52,182 nucleotides of DNA from Sphingomonadales bacterium (GTDB taxonomy: Bacteria > Bacteroidota > Bacteroidia > UBA7662), in assembly GCA_016872215.1 (NCBI GenBank), contig VHAX01000013.1:1-52182 (forward strand), given 5' to 3'. Positions 1 through 7,004 of the stretch are shown here, piece by piece (the first letter of the stretch is position 1; the number at the start of each line of letters is the position of its first letter). The position numbers were made by a program, and so were the translations under genes. The notes under the pieces are model-generated. The model had not been told where the DNA came from. It did not search any database and saw only the letters and a list, made by a program, of their open reading frames with translations.

Positions 1-1
1 A

Positions 2-148
2 GAACGTGTCCACGAACTCCGGCTAAGGGTGGCCGATTATCGGGGGATTGGACGATTCGTGTTGGGACTAGCCGACGATCTCGATATCATCGGGCCGCCC
101 GATTTTGTGAAGTACCTGAGCAATCGGGTTGGCAGTTTGTTGAAATAA
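2..148 (+). CDS. WYL-domain transcriptional regulator, C-terminal fragment
   Basis: Only the last 48 codons lie in the window; the gene enters from the left edge and stops with TAA at 146-148. The fragment contains GRFVLGLADDLDIIGPPDF followed by a short basic helix. This matches the C-terminal end of WYL-domain regulators, where a 'RFVLGLG..v.vlgP..l' segment precedes a final helix. WYL proteins usually have an N-terminal winged helix and a ligand-sensing WYL domain and control transcription in the cytoplasm. Neither of those upstream parts can be seen here. The assignment rests on this short tail, so family membership is likely but the regulated genes are unknown. Confidence 0.6.
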   Translation, partial: ERVHELRLRVADYRGIGRFVLGLADDLDIIGPPDFVKYLSNRVGSLLK

Positions 149-171
149 TCATCGTCCGCCAGAAGTTTGAC

Positions 172-208
172 GGGGTTTGATGGGGGAGTTACGGGGTTTT
201 GACGGGGG
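172..208 (+). other. G-quadruplex-type motif
   Basis: Four runs of G lie on the plus strand at 172-175, 182-186, 193-196 and 204-208, separated by loops of 6, 7 and 7 nt. The repeating unit is close to GACGGGGTTT. It lies in the gap between the WYL gene and the next small gene, immediately before a palindrome. The spacing is compatible with an intramolecular four-layer quadruplex, but folding is inferred. Confidence 0.5.
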
Positions 209-214
209 TTTTTG

Positions 215-233
215 TGTGACAAAAGATGTCACA
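215..233. promoter_or_regulatory. Inverted repeat, possible operator
   Basis: TGTGACA-N5-TGTCACA is a perfect 7-bp inverted repeat with a 5-nt spacer, 38 bp before the ATG at 271. Its size and symmetry fit a dimeric regulator's operator. A weak hairpin is also possible, but no T-run follows, so it is not a terminator. The cognate protein is unknown; the WYL regulator just upstream is one candidate by proximity only. Confidence 0.35.
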
Positions 234-270
234 ACCCGGCTTCATGTTTGTACACACAAAACAAACTACC

Positions 271-499
271 TATGGCACGTTTCACATCACCCAGGGTTTT
301 GATGCTGCGTTTTGCAGACGAAATCGAGCTGGTGCCCTTCGACCAGCCACTCTTACTTCCCGAAGGCATGTCACCCATCCGTCACGCACATCAAGTTGAG
401 GCGATGACCCCAGACGATTCAGTTAAGGCTCCGGGTGTCCACGCCCACATCTCCCCATTCGAGAGCCCCCTTATTCCATTGTTCCACCCTGCAGCCTAA
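271..499 (+). CDS. Hypothetical protein
   Basis: This is a 76-codon frame starting at ATG 271; a TTG at 212 is an alternative but would include the palindrome. I do not recognise the family. The N-terminus has an acidic beta-rich segment (LMLRFADEIELVPFDQPLLL) and the rest is Pro/His-rich with no membrane segment or signal peptide. It stops 5 nt before the next small gene in the same direction, so the two may be co-transcribed. With no recognisable domain, this may be a real small gene or a chance frame. Confidence 0.35.
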
Positions 500-504
500 A
501 CGAT

Positions 505-864
505 ATGTTCACCCCCACTCTTTCCCTGCGTTCAATAGCCCATTCAGCGGCCTATTATTTCGGTCTTCGTCATTTAGGCTTGTGGCGCTACAACTCGCGA
601 CGGGCGCGCAATACAGCCGTGCTCCTCTCAGCCCCTATGATGTATACGCCCGATTGTCTTCCACAATTCTACAATCCGAACCGTGTGGCGCGCCTTTCGT
701 TCGTGTACGACCAAGAACTCGAAATTGCACGGGTGTGGGTCGTACAGTGGGGCGTGCGCATCGGTCAACTTCCGCTGCCCTCAGCTCAAAGGGCCTTCAA
801 AATAATACGGGACGGGCATTATCCGGAGGTGCGCATCAAATCCGACACAGCCGTACTTTTGTAG
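505..864 (+). CDS. Small protein with HIRAN-like C-terminal half
   Basis: The protein has 119 residues. Residues 60-112 align without gaps, by eye, to the end of HIRAN domains. They show a beta strand, an acidic 'YDQELE' where HIRAN has 'NPYDpnA', the strand RVWVV, a turn leading into IGQLP (86-90, like 'kiGylP'), then a helix and a final strand. HIRAN domains bind DNA 3' ends or damaged DNA and occur alone or fused to helicases and nucleases. The first 50 residues are basic and unrecognised. The gene ends one base before ridA and lies 5 nt after another small gene. The HIRAN assignment is tentative. Confidence 0.45.
   Translation: MFTPTLSLRSIAHSAAYYFGLRHLGLWRYNSRRARNTAVLLSAPMMYTPDCLPQFYNPNRVARLSFVYDQELEIARVWVVQWGVRIGQLPLPSAQRAFKIIRDGHYPEVRIKSDTAVLL
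854..861 (+). promoter_or_regulatory. -7 box of ridA promoter
   Basis: TACTTTTG matches the Bacteroidota consensus TAnnTTTG exactly. It lies only 4 nt before the ATG at 866 and inside the last codons of the preceding gene. If used, transcription would begin at or within a few bases of the start codon, giving an almost leaderless mRNA. No clear -33 TTTG is seen. Confidence 0.4.
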
Positions 865-865
865 T

Positions 866-1309
866 ATGGAAAGTATATCTACCCAACAAGCCCCTAATCC
901 TGTGGGCAGTTACCCCCATGCCCGCCGCGTTGGAAACCTCTTGTTTCTATCCGGAATTGGTCCGCGTGCGGCCGGCACAGACGCCTCCGACCCGCACGTG
1001 CCGGGACTAACCCTCGATAAAAACGGGAATTTTTTGGAATTTGATTTCGCCGCTCAGGTGCATCAGGTGATGGCTAATGTGACGGCCGTTCTGCAGGTTA
1101 GCGGAGTGGGCTGGCAAGATGTGGTGGATGTTACGGTGTTCCTCACCCATATGCGGCGCGATTTCCATACCTTCAACCGCATATATGCTGAATATATGGC
1201 ACCGCTCGAACCAAAGCCTTGTCGAACCACGGTTGAAGTAACGGCACTCCCCACAGCGATTGCAATTGAAATAAAGTGCATCGCCGTGATCCCGGAGCGC
1301 ATGATTTAA
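866..1309 (+). CDS. RidA-family deaminase (2-aminomuconate deaminase-like)
   Basis: The protein has 147 residues and a single YjgF/YER057c/UK114 fold. RidA proteins hydrolyse reactive enamine/imine intermediates in the cytoplasm; a branch of this size acts as 2-aminomuconate deaminase in tryptophan/kynurenine breakdown. Visible family marks are VGNLLFLSGIGPR (22-34), the helix plus DVVDVTVFLTHM (85-96), the conserved Arg120 in CRTTVEVTALP and Glu135 in IEIKCIA. The long loop GLTLDKNGNFLEFDFAAQ is typical of the aminomuconate-deaminase-like group rather than short RidA. No other kynurenine genes are in the window, so the substrate is inferred. It converges with rnc. Confidence 0.8.
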   Translation: MESISTQQAPNPVGSYPHARRVGNLLFLSGIGPRAAGTDASDPHVPGLTLDKNGNFLEFDFAAQVHQVMANVTAVLQVSGVGWQDVVDVTVFLTHMRRDFHTFNRIYAEYMAPLEPKPCRTTVEVTALPTAIAIEIKCIAVIPERMI

Positions 1310-1408
1310 TTTCTTTCCGGGCCTAACATATGTAATGACACTGCACCGGATGACCACCCCCAGGAATATTGGGGATGAATCTTCTTTAGTTAAGGCGCGT
1401 GGGTTCTG

Positions 1409-2152
1409 CTATACGGGGTCTTTGCCCAATTTCTGCTCCAGGAAATACGCAGCGGCGTTTTGTTCCGCCATTTTCCGGCTGCTGTCTGTGGCTTTGGCCA
1501 CTGTCTGACCGTCGAGGAGAACCCTAACCGTAATTTTTCCCTTTCGGCTCCGTTCGAAGCGGTTTTCCACCTCAAAGCTGATCCTCTTGCCGTTTCTCTG
1601 CGCCCATTCCACAAGTCTACTCTTGTAGTTATGGTCGGTAATGGTTAGCTCTTCCAAGTCCACAAACGGCGTGAGGATGCGGTTGCAAATAAAATGATAG
1701 GTTCTTGGGTAGCCTTGGTCGAGGTATATGGCCCCCAGAAACGCCTCGAAAACATCCGCATTCATATTTTTGCTCGTTTCATTGCGGCGATTGCCGGCTG
1801 TGTGCTGCAACATTTTATCCAAACCCAGCTCCCGGGCCAATGTGTCGAGAAATTGGGTGTTCACGACCTTCGAACGCATATTGGTGAGAAAACCTTCGTC
1901 ACGGTACGGAAACCGGCGAAATAATACATCTGCCACGACCAAATCCAAAACTGCATCACCCAAATACTCCAGACGTTCGTTACTCTTGTGTAGGCCATCC
2001 TCCAGTCCCACGCGAGCGCTCGAGTGGGTAAATGCGAGCTCGTAGAGGTGCATTGACTTTGGGTACAAATCCGTCAACTCGAAAATCCGGGTTGCCAAGG
2101 GGTTGGACCCCCGCAACAAACGCTTGCGGACACGATCAATGAGCCTCTTCAC
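1409..2152 (-). CDS. rnc: Ribonuclease III
   Basis: This 247-residue enzyme cuts double-stranded RNA in rRNA processing and mRNA turnover. The signature NERLEYLGDAVLDL (58-71) holds catalytic Glu62 and Asp66, and Glu136 lies in ADVFEAFLGAIYLDQG. A dsRNA-binding domain occupies about 175-244, ending with the Lys/Ala-rich helix SSRKMAEQNAAAYFLEQ. Length is normal for the family. The ATG lies 13 nt after the fabF stop, so acpP-fabF-rnc reads as one operon, the order conserved across Bacteroidota. Confidence 0.97.
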   Translation of the reverse strand: MKRLIDRVRKRLLRGSNPLATRIFELTDLYPKSMHLYELAFTHSSARVGLEDGLHKSNERLEYLGDAVLDLVVADVLFRRFPYRDEGFLTNMRSKVVNTQFLDTLARELGLDKMLQHTAGNRRNETSKNMNADVFEAFLGAIYLDQGYPRTYHFICNRILTPFVDLEELTITDHNYKSRLVEWAQRNGKRISFEVENRFERSRKGKITVRVLLDGQTVAKATDSSRKMAEQNAAAYFLEQKLGKDPV

Positions 2153-2165
2153 AACCCAAATATCC

Positions 2166-3419
2166 TCATCCTTCGTAGCGGCGAAATATCACAGAAGTAT
2201 TATGCCCGCCAAATCCAAAGGTATTGCTCAAAGCGGCCCTGATCGGTCGCTTGCGCACCTGGTTAAACGTTAAATCAAGACGGGTATCAAGTTCCGGGTC
2301 ATCCGTAAAATGGTTGATCGTAGGAGGAACTGTTTCGCTCTGAATAGCTAAAATAGCTGCCACGGCTTCCACGGCCCCAGCCGCTCCAAGCAGGTGTCCG
2401 GTCATCGATTTGGTGGAACTGATACTCATCCGGTAGGCGTCCTCGCCAAAGACGGTTTGAATGGCTTTCACCTCACTGACATCCCCCAGAGGGGTCGATG
2501 TGCCGTGTACGTTGATGTAGTCGATGTCGCCCGTCGACAAGCCGGCATCAGCCAAGGCGGCGCGCATCACCAATGTGGCGCCAAGTCCCTCCGGATGGGG
2601 CGCTGTGATGTGGTTGGCGTCGGCAGATAAGCCGCAACCTGCCAATTCCGCATATATACGGGCTCCCCGTTGCAGCGCATGATCGAGCGCTTCCAGAATC
2701 AAGGCTGCGCCCCCCTCCCCAAGCACGAATCCATCGCGGTCGAGGTCGAACGGTCGCGAGGCAGTGGCGGGACTATCATTACGTTCGCTCAGGGCCTTCA
2801 TGGCGTTGAAGCCGCCCACACCCGCCTGGTTAACGGCGGCTTCCGATCCGCCCGTCACCATCACATCGGCTTTCCCCATCCGAATGAGGTTCATGGAGTC
2901 GATGAGGGCGTTGTTGGCACTGGCACATGCCGAAACCGTGGTGTAATTCGGGCCTCGCAATCCATAGCGGATGCTGATGTAGCCCGGGGCGATATCGCCA
3001 ATCATTTTGGGGATGAAAAACGGATTGAACCGCGGCGTGCCATCACCCTCAATGTAGGATTTGACTTCTTCAAAAAAAGTGAATATGCCCCCGATTCCAG
3101 AACCCCAAACTACTCCGACGCGGTTGGCATCGAATGGGGCGCCCATAAGACCTGAGTCACGCATTGCTTCCTCGCAGGCCACCATAGCGTATTGCGCAAA
3201 AGGATCCATTTTACGAGCCTCTTTGCGATCAAAATGTTGTTCTGGGTCGAATCCCTTCAGCTCAGCGGCGAAACGGGTGCGAAATCTGGAGGCATCAAAA
3301 CGGGTTATGGGCGCTGCACCGCTTATGCCGGTGATCAACCCATTCCAGTATTCAGAAACCGTATTTCCAATGGGCGTGAGCGCTCCGAGACCCGTAACCA
3401 CTACACGTCGCATCTGCAT
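2166..3419 (-). CDS. fabF: Beta-ketoacyl-ACP synthase II
   Basis: The protein has 417 residues. It condenses malonyl-ACP with acyl-ACP in type II fatty-acid elongation in the cytosol. The thiolase fold carries the catalytic triad: Cys165 in TVSACASANN, His305 in VHGTSTPLGD and His342 in KSMTGHLLGAAGAVEA, with Lys337 beside it. Length and motif spacing are normal. It follows acpP by 12 nt and precedes rnc by 13 nt on the same strand, so it is produced together with its carrier protein. Confidence 0.98.
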   Translation of the reverse strand: MQMRRVVVTGLGALTPIGNTVSEYWNGLITGISGAAPITRFDASRFRTRFAAELKGFDPEQHFDRKEARKMDPFAQYAMVACEEAMRDSGLMGAPFDANRVGVVWGSGIGGIFTFFEEVKSYIEGDGTPRFNPFFIPKMIGDIAPGYISIRYGLRGPNYTTVSACASANNALIDSMNLIRMGKADVMVTGGSEAAVNQAGVGGFNAMKALSERNDSPATASRPFDLDRDGFVLGEGGAALILEALDHALQRGARIYAELAGCGLSADANHITAPHPEGLGATLVMRAALADAGLSTGDIDYINVHGTSTPLGDVSEVKAIQTVFGEDAYRMSISSTKSMTGHLLGAAGAVEAVAAILAIQSETVPPTINHFTDDPELDTRLDLTFNQVRKRPIRAALSNTFGFGGHNTSVIFRRYEG

Positions 3420-3431
3420 AGCTTGCGGAGT

Positions 3432-3668
3432 TTATTTCACATTCGCCTCCAGATAGGAGATGGCCTGGCCTACGGTGGTAATACTTTCCGCCTGGTCGTC
3501 GGGGATGGAAATGTTAAATTCCTTTTCGAACTCCATAATCAGCTCTACCGTGTCAAGGGAATCTGCACCCAAATCGTTGGTGAAGCTGGCCTCGGGGGTA
3601 ACATCATTTTCGTCTACGCCAAGCTTTTCTACAATGATGGACCGCACTTTCGATGCTATATCAGACAT
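3432..3668 (-). CDS. acpP: Acyl carrier protein
   Basis: This 78-residue acidic four-helix protein carries growing acyl chains in fatty-acid synthesis. The phosphopantetheine site is Ser37 in [17 protein letters not shown]. It is the first gene of the acpP-fabF-rnc operon. A well-formed Bacteroidota promoter lies upstream at 3697-3728, with both a -33 TTTG and a -7 TACCTTTG. Divergent transcription on the other side serves the pyk pair. Confidence 0.98.
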   Translation of the reverse strand: MSDIASKVRSIIVEKLGVDENDVTPEASFTNDLGADSLDTVELIMEFEKEFNISIPDDQAESITTVGQAISYLEANVK

Positions 3669-3696
3669 TTCTGTTGGTTTTAATGAATAATCGCCA

Positions 3697-3728
3697 CAAA
3701 GGTAAGGGAACTATGGCACATTATCAAA
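3697..3728 (-). promoter_or_regulatory. Promoter of acpP-fabF-rnc
   Basis: On the minus strand, TTTG (3728-3725) is followed after 20 nt by TACCTTTG (3704-3697). This is the housekeeping consensus TTTG-N19/21-TAnnTTTG of Bacteroidota sigma factor. The predicted start lies around 3690, giving a 5' leader of roughly 20 nt before the acpP ATG at 3668. Confidence 0.75.
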
Positions 3729-3762
3729 TAGTAGTGTCGGGGGAATTTTCACCGTTATGCAT

Positions 3763-3770
3763 TAACTTTG
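3763..3770 (+). promoter_or_regulatory. -7 box of the IPExxxVDY-pyk promoter
   Basis: TAACTTTG matches TAnnTTTG and lies 10 nt before the first GTG at 3781, so the leader is very short or absent. No good -33 TTTG is visible at the right distance. It is divergent from the acpP promoter, with about 58 bp between the two -7 boxes. Confidence 0.5.
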
Positions 3771-3780
3771 TAACCCTTTA

Positions 3781-4422
3781 GTGGTTGTTGTGGCAAAAAA
3801 AAACCTATTCATTGACATTGGCTTTAGCCAGAATTTGGTGGGGCTGCGTACCACCCGTCGCCCCTGGCAGGTGGCCTGGTTTTTCAACGAGCATTTCTCC
3901 ACTCAATTTTGCCGGATTCCCGACTGGTTCTCCGGAATTGCATTGGAGACCGGGGGTGTTTGGACTTCGGGATTAGCGGATGGGACGGAGCCGGCAAGTG
4001 GATCAGGGCATATAAGTGCCGCGGGACGGGAAGGTGGTGCGGGCCAAGCAGACACGGCGGGTCTGAAAAGTGGGGCGACAAGAACAAAAGGCACGAAGCG
4101 GATAAGTAATTCGGCAATAGTAATCCCAAAGGAATTAGGAGTGCCTGAGTCTACGGATACCAACTCTTTTACCTGCTACAGCTGGACTTCTGAACAGGAC
4201 ATGCCTCTGGCCTATTTATTGAAAACCGCATCTCAATTCGGGGTTGTATCACCTGCCCTTCGCGACGCGTGCGACTACCTCCTTTTTTATTCCAATGAAG
4301 CCCCCCTGCCCGAACCCGGGCTACTGGCGGCTCAGGTCCACCAACACAAGTATTTTGGATACGCCATGGCCATTCCATCCGATGACAAACGCTGGTCGCG
4401 GCAAATCCCCATATTCTTTTGA
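3781..4422 (+). CDS. IPExxxVDY family protein with a long insert
   Basis: A frame of 213 codons with GTG start (3781, or GTG 3790; there is no in-frame ATG nearby). The N-terminal part (NLVGLRTTRRPWQVAWFFNE) and the end (ALRDACDYLLFYS...YAMAIPS) resemble the small Bacteroidota proteins of the IPExxxVDY family, which sit next to pyk and whose role is unknown. Family members are usually about 150 residues. Here a Gly/Ala/Ser/Thr-rich stretch of about 50 residues (roughly 70-120) is inserted in the middle. The name-giving motif is degenerate (SPALRDACDY). The stop at 4420-4422 is 8 nt before the pyk ATG. Confidence 0.6.
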   Translation: MVVVAKKNLFIDIGFSQNLVGLRTTRRPWQVAWFFNEHFSTQFCRIPDWFSGIALETGGVWTSGLADGTEPASGSGHISAAGREGGAGQADTAGLKSGATRTKGTKRISNSAIVIPKELGVPESTDTNSFTCYSWTSEQDMPLAYLLKTASQFGVVSPALRDACDYLLFYSNEAPLPEPGLLAAQVHQHKYFGYAMAIPSDDKRWSRQIPIFF

Positions 4423-4430
4423 TCCGATCC

Positions 4431-5873
4431 ATGGCCAACAAATCAATATACCGCCGCCGAACCAAAATCGTTGCTACCGTTGGCCCGGCCTGTTCTGATA
4501 AAGCTGTATTGAGTCGCCTCATTAAGGCCGGCGTCAATGTTTTTCGGTTGAACTTTTCATATGCCGTCTATGATAACCTTGAACGGGTGATCCGCGATGT
4601 GCGCGACCTGAACCGACAACTGGGCGCCCACACGGCCTTGCTGGGCGACCTGCAGGGTCCCAAAATCCGCGTCGGCGAAATACAAAACAACGGTATTACC
4701 CTGCGCAAGGGCGATAAAATCCTATTCACCACCGTACCGTGTATGGGCGATGCCCAACACATCTACCTTAACTATAAAGAGTTCCCTCTAGATGTGGAAG
4801 AGGGCGACCTAGTGTTGCTTGATGACGGTAAAATCAAACTGGAGGTGCTGAGAAGCAACCGCCTCGACGAGGTCGAATTGGTGACAGTTTATGGGGGACT
4901 ACTCACTTCGAAAAAGGGGGTTAACCTCCCAAATACGAAGGTCTCGCTTCCGTCACTCACCGAAAAGGACCAGCGTGACCTCAATTTTATCCTCGATCAC
5001 GACCTCGATTGGGTTGCCCTGTCCTTCGTACGTAGTCCGAATGACGTGAAGGAGTTGCGCAAACGCATTCAAGACCGGGGCAAAGACACCCATATCATTT
5101 CTAAAATTGAAAAACCCGCAGCAGTCGCTGAAATCGATGCCATCATTGCAGAATCAGACGGGATTATGGTGGCCCGGGGCGACCTGGGCGTAGAGTATCC
5201 CATCGAAAAACTTCCCCTGATCCAAAAATCGATTGTTAAAAAATGCCTCAACCAATGCAAGCCGGTCATTATCGCAACCCAAATGATGGAAAGCATGATC
5301 ACCCAGTTCATGCCAACCCGGGCTGAGGCCAACGACGTGGCCAACGCGGTTTTGGATGGCGCCGATGCCCTAATGCTCAGCGGAGAAACCTCGGTTGGCC
5401 AGCATCCGGTACAGGTAATTGAATATATGAGCCGGATTATCGAAACGGTGGAACAAGAGGTCGAGGGAATCTACTACCGCGAACACGCTGAATCGGCTGA
5501 CAGCGAACAGTCCTTATCCGACTCCCTATGCTATTTAGCGGGGCGCGCTGCAAAATATGTTCGAGCCCACGGAATTGTGGGCCTCACCCGATCGGGATAC
5601 ACAGCCTACCAGGTGGCCAGCTACCGCCCGTTGTGTTCTGTGTTCATCTTCACCCCCAATCCTCGGCTGTTGACCCGTATCAGCCTTATTTGGGGGGTTC
5701 GTGCTTTTTTTTACGATAAACAATCGGGCACCAACCAAACAATCGATGAAGTGCTCTCTTTCCTGAAGAACCATAAATACATCCGGAAGGGGGATGTGGT
5801 GGTGAATACCGGTGCCATGCCGGTGGGCAGCGACGGCCGTGCGAATTTTCTGAAAATTTCACGCATTGGGTAG
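4431..5873 (+). CDS. pyk: Pyruvate kinase
   Basis: A 480-residue glycolytic enzyme making pyruvate and ATP from phosphoenolpyruvate. I chose the ATG at 4431 because MANKSIYRRRTKIVATVGPAC begins where the family begins; a TTG at 4419 overlaps the previous stop. Visible motifs are GDLQGPKIRVG at the start of domain B, the active-site ISKIEKPAAVAEIDAI with catalytic Lys, the MVARGDLGVE Mg/substrate loop, IIATQMMESMI and the MLSGETSVGQHP turn. The C-terminal domain is complete. It is paired with the IPExxxVDY gene upstream and no terminator is obvious behind it. Confidence 0.97.
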   Translation: MANKSIYRRRTKIVATVGPACSDKAVLSRLIKAGVNVFRLNFSYAVYDNLERVIRDVRDLNRQLGAHTALLGDLQGPKIRVGEIQNNGITLRKGDKILFTTVPCMGDAQHIYLNYKEFPLDVEEGDLVLLDDGKIKLEVLRSNRLDEVELVTVYGGLLTSKKGVNLPNTKVSLPSLTEKDQRDLNFILDHDLDWVALSFVRSPNDVKELRKRIQDRGKDTHIISKIEKPAAVAEIDAIIAESDGIMVARGDLGVEYPIEKLPLIQKSIVKKCLNQCKPVIIATQMMESMITQFMPTRAEANDVANAVLDGADALMLSGETSVGQHPVQVIEYMSRIIETVEQEVEGIYYREHAESADSEQSLSDSLCYLAGRAAKYVRAHGIVGLTRSGYTAYQVASYRPLCSVFIFTPNPRLLTRISLIWGVRAFFYDKQSGTNQTIDEVLSFLKNHKYIRKGDVVVNTGAMPVGSDGRANFLKISRIG

Positions 5874-5885
5874 GCTCTTGTAATC

Positions 5886-6941
5886 ATGTTGGCCTGTAAA
5901 ACAAGAAGTGCTAACTACATTTGCTGGTCGATTTTATTATTTTTAATTATAGGGTCTTTAATCATATTTTACCAAGAAGTTATGATATCGAGTATGTAAA
6001 ATTCAAATACAACACAGGATTTTGGGCCCTTAATACTGGATCAAAAATTTGTTATTCATTATTGAAGCGCGCTATTAAGTGCGAAAAAAATTATTCAATT
6101 ATCTATTTACACGGCGGGCCAGGGGGCTCGATTTCAAGCAGAATTATTGCGGAGAATGAATTTTTGACAAATGAAGGTTTCAATGTTTATTTCTATGATC
6201 AGGCCGGGTGTGGAATGTCAAATAGATTGTCCAATATTAAAGAATATACTTTAGAAAGGGCATATTGAGGATTTAGATGCCATTATAAATAAAATCAATA
6301 CACCAATCATTTTACTTGGCCAATCATGGGGATCTGTATTAGCCGCTGCATATTTATCGAAATACCCGCATAAGATTACCTCAATTATTTTTATCAGCCC
6401 AGGGCCCATTTACCCGTTAAACCCAAACCTGAATCGTCGGGATTCTTTCATAAAGCACAAATTAAAAAGGCCGGCCAAATCAAATAAAGTTGCGTCCGAT
6501 CAAGTTTATAATATTAGGATGCAAACTATTCGAATGCTTGCCACAAGGCACGGAATTAAATTAGCAAAAGATGATGAGGCAGATGATTTTGCATTGCTGG
6601 AAAAATCCAAAACCAACAAATCTTGCTTATGCGACACTTCTCTAATTATAAATTCAGACAATAAGAGCGGATATTTCTGTGGGATTATGACGTATTATAA
6701 CTTGTTGAGGATAAAAGATTTTAGAGATCGTATTAACGGCAAAAATTTACCCGTTTTGGTTTTAAAGGGTCAATGTGATAATCAACCACTGGGCGCAGCA
6801 AATGAGTATTTAGAACTTTTTCCAAACTCACAATTTAAGTTGATAACTAATGCGGGCCATTTTATCAGCTTTGAGCAACACGAAAACTATAAAAGCGCAT
6901 TAATACGGTTTTTAAGACAATACGCTTGCACTCGACAATAG
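5886..6941 (+). pseudogene. Alpha/beta hydrolase (proline iminopeptidase-like), frameshifted
   Basis: The parts of one S33-type hydrolase are spread over three frames. Part 1 (5886-5999) gives a membrane anchor, SILLFLIIGSLIIFYQEV. Part 2 (about 5985-6268) gives GFWALNTGSKICYSLL and the oxyanion motif YLHGGPGGS, then YDQAGCGMS, and hits a stop. Part 3 (about 6258-6941) continues with IEDLDAIINK, nucleophile GQSWGS, Asp in LKGQCDNQP and His in NAGHF. Removing one G from the GGG at 6258-6260 restores LERHIEDLDAI, the expected text. A second shift near 5980-5995 is needed to join the anchor. The region is clearly more AT-rich than its neighbours, suggesting acquisition. Homopolymer sequencing error is possible for one break but less likely for both. 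Confidence 0.75.
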
Positions 6942-7004
6942 CGTTGCGCAACCGCGCAAGAGCCCAATTTGTTCAGGCAGATGTCGGACAATGGGATGAT
7001 TTAT

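Noticed and set aside
435-1010. Open frame of 191 codons across two small genes and the start of ridA
   Set aside because: It overlaps three better-supported frames, has odd composition (Arg/Ser/Pro/Thr) and no recognisable motif.
1355-1380. CCCCA...TTGGGG near the ridA/rnc 3' ends as a terminator
   Set aside because: The stem is only about five pairs and no T-run follows on either strand.
6943-6960. GTTGCGCAAC palindrome after the hydrolase remnant
   Set aside because: It is short, has no T-run and no second copy; too weak for an operator or terminator call.
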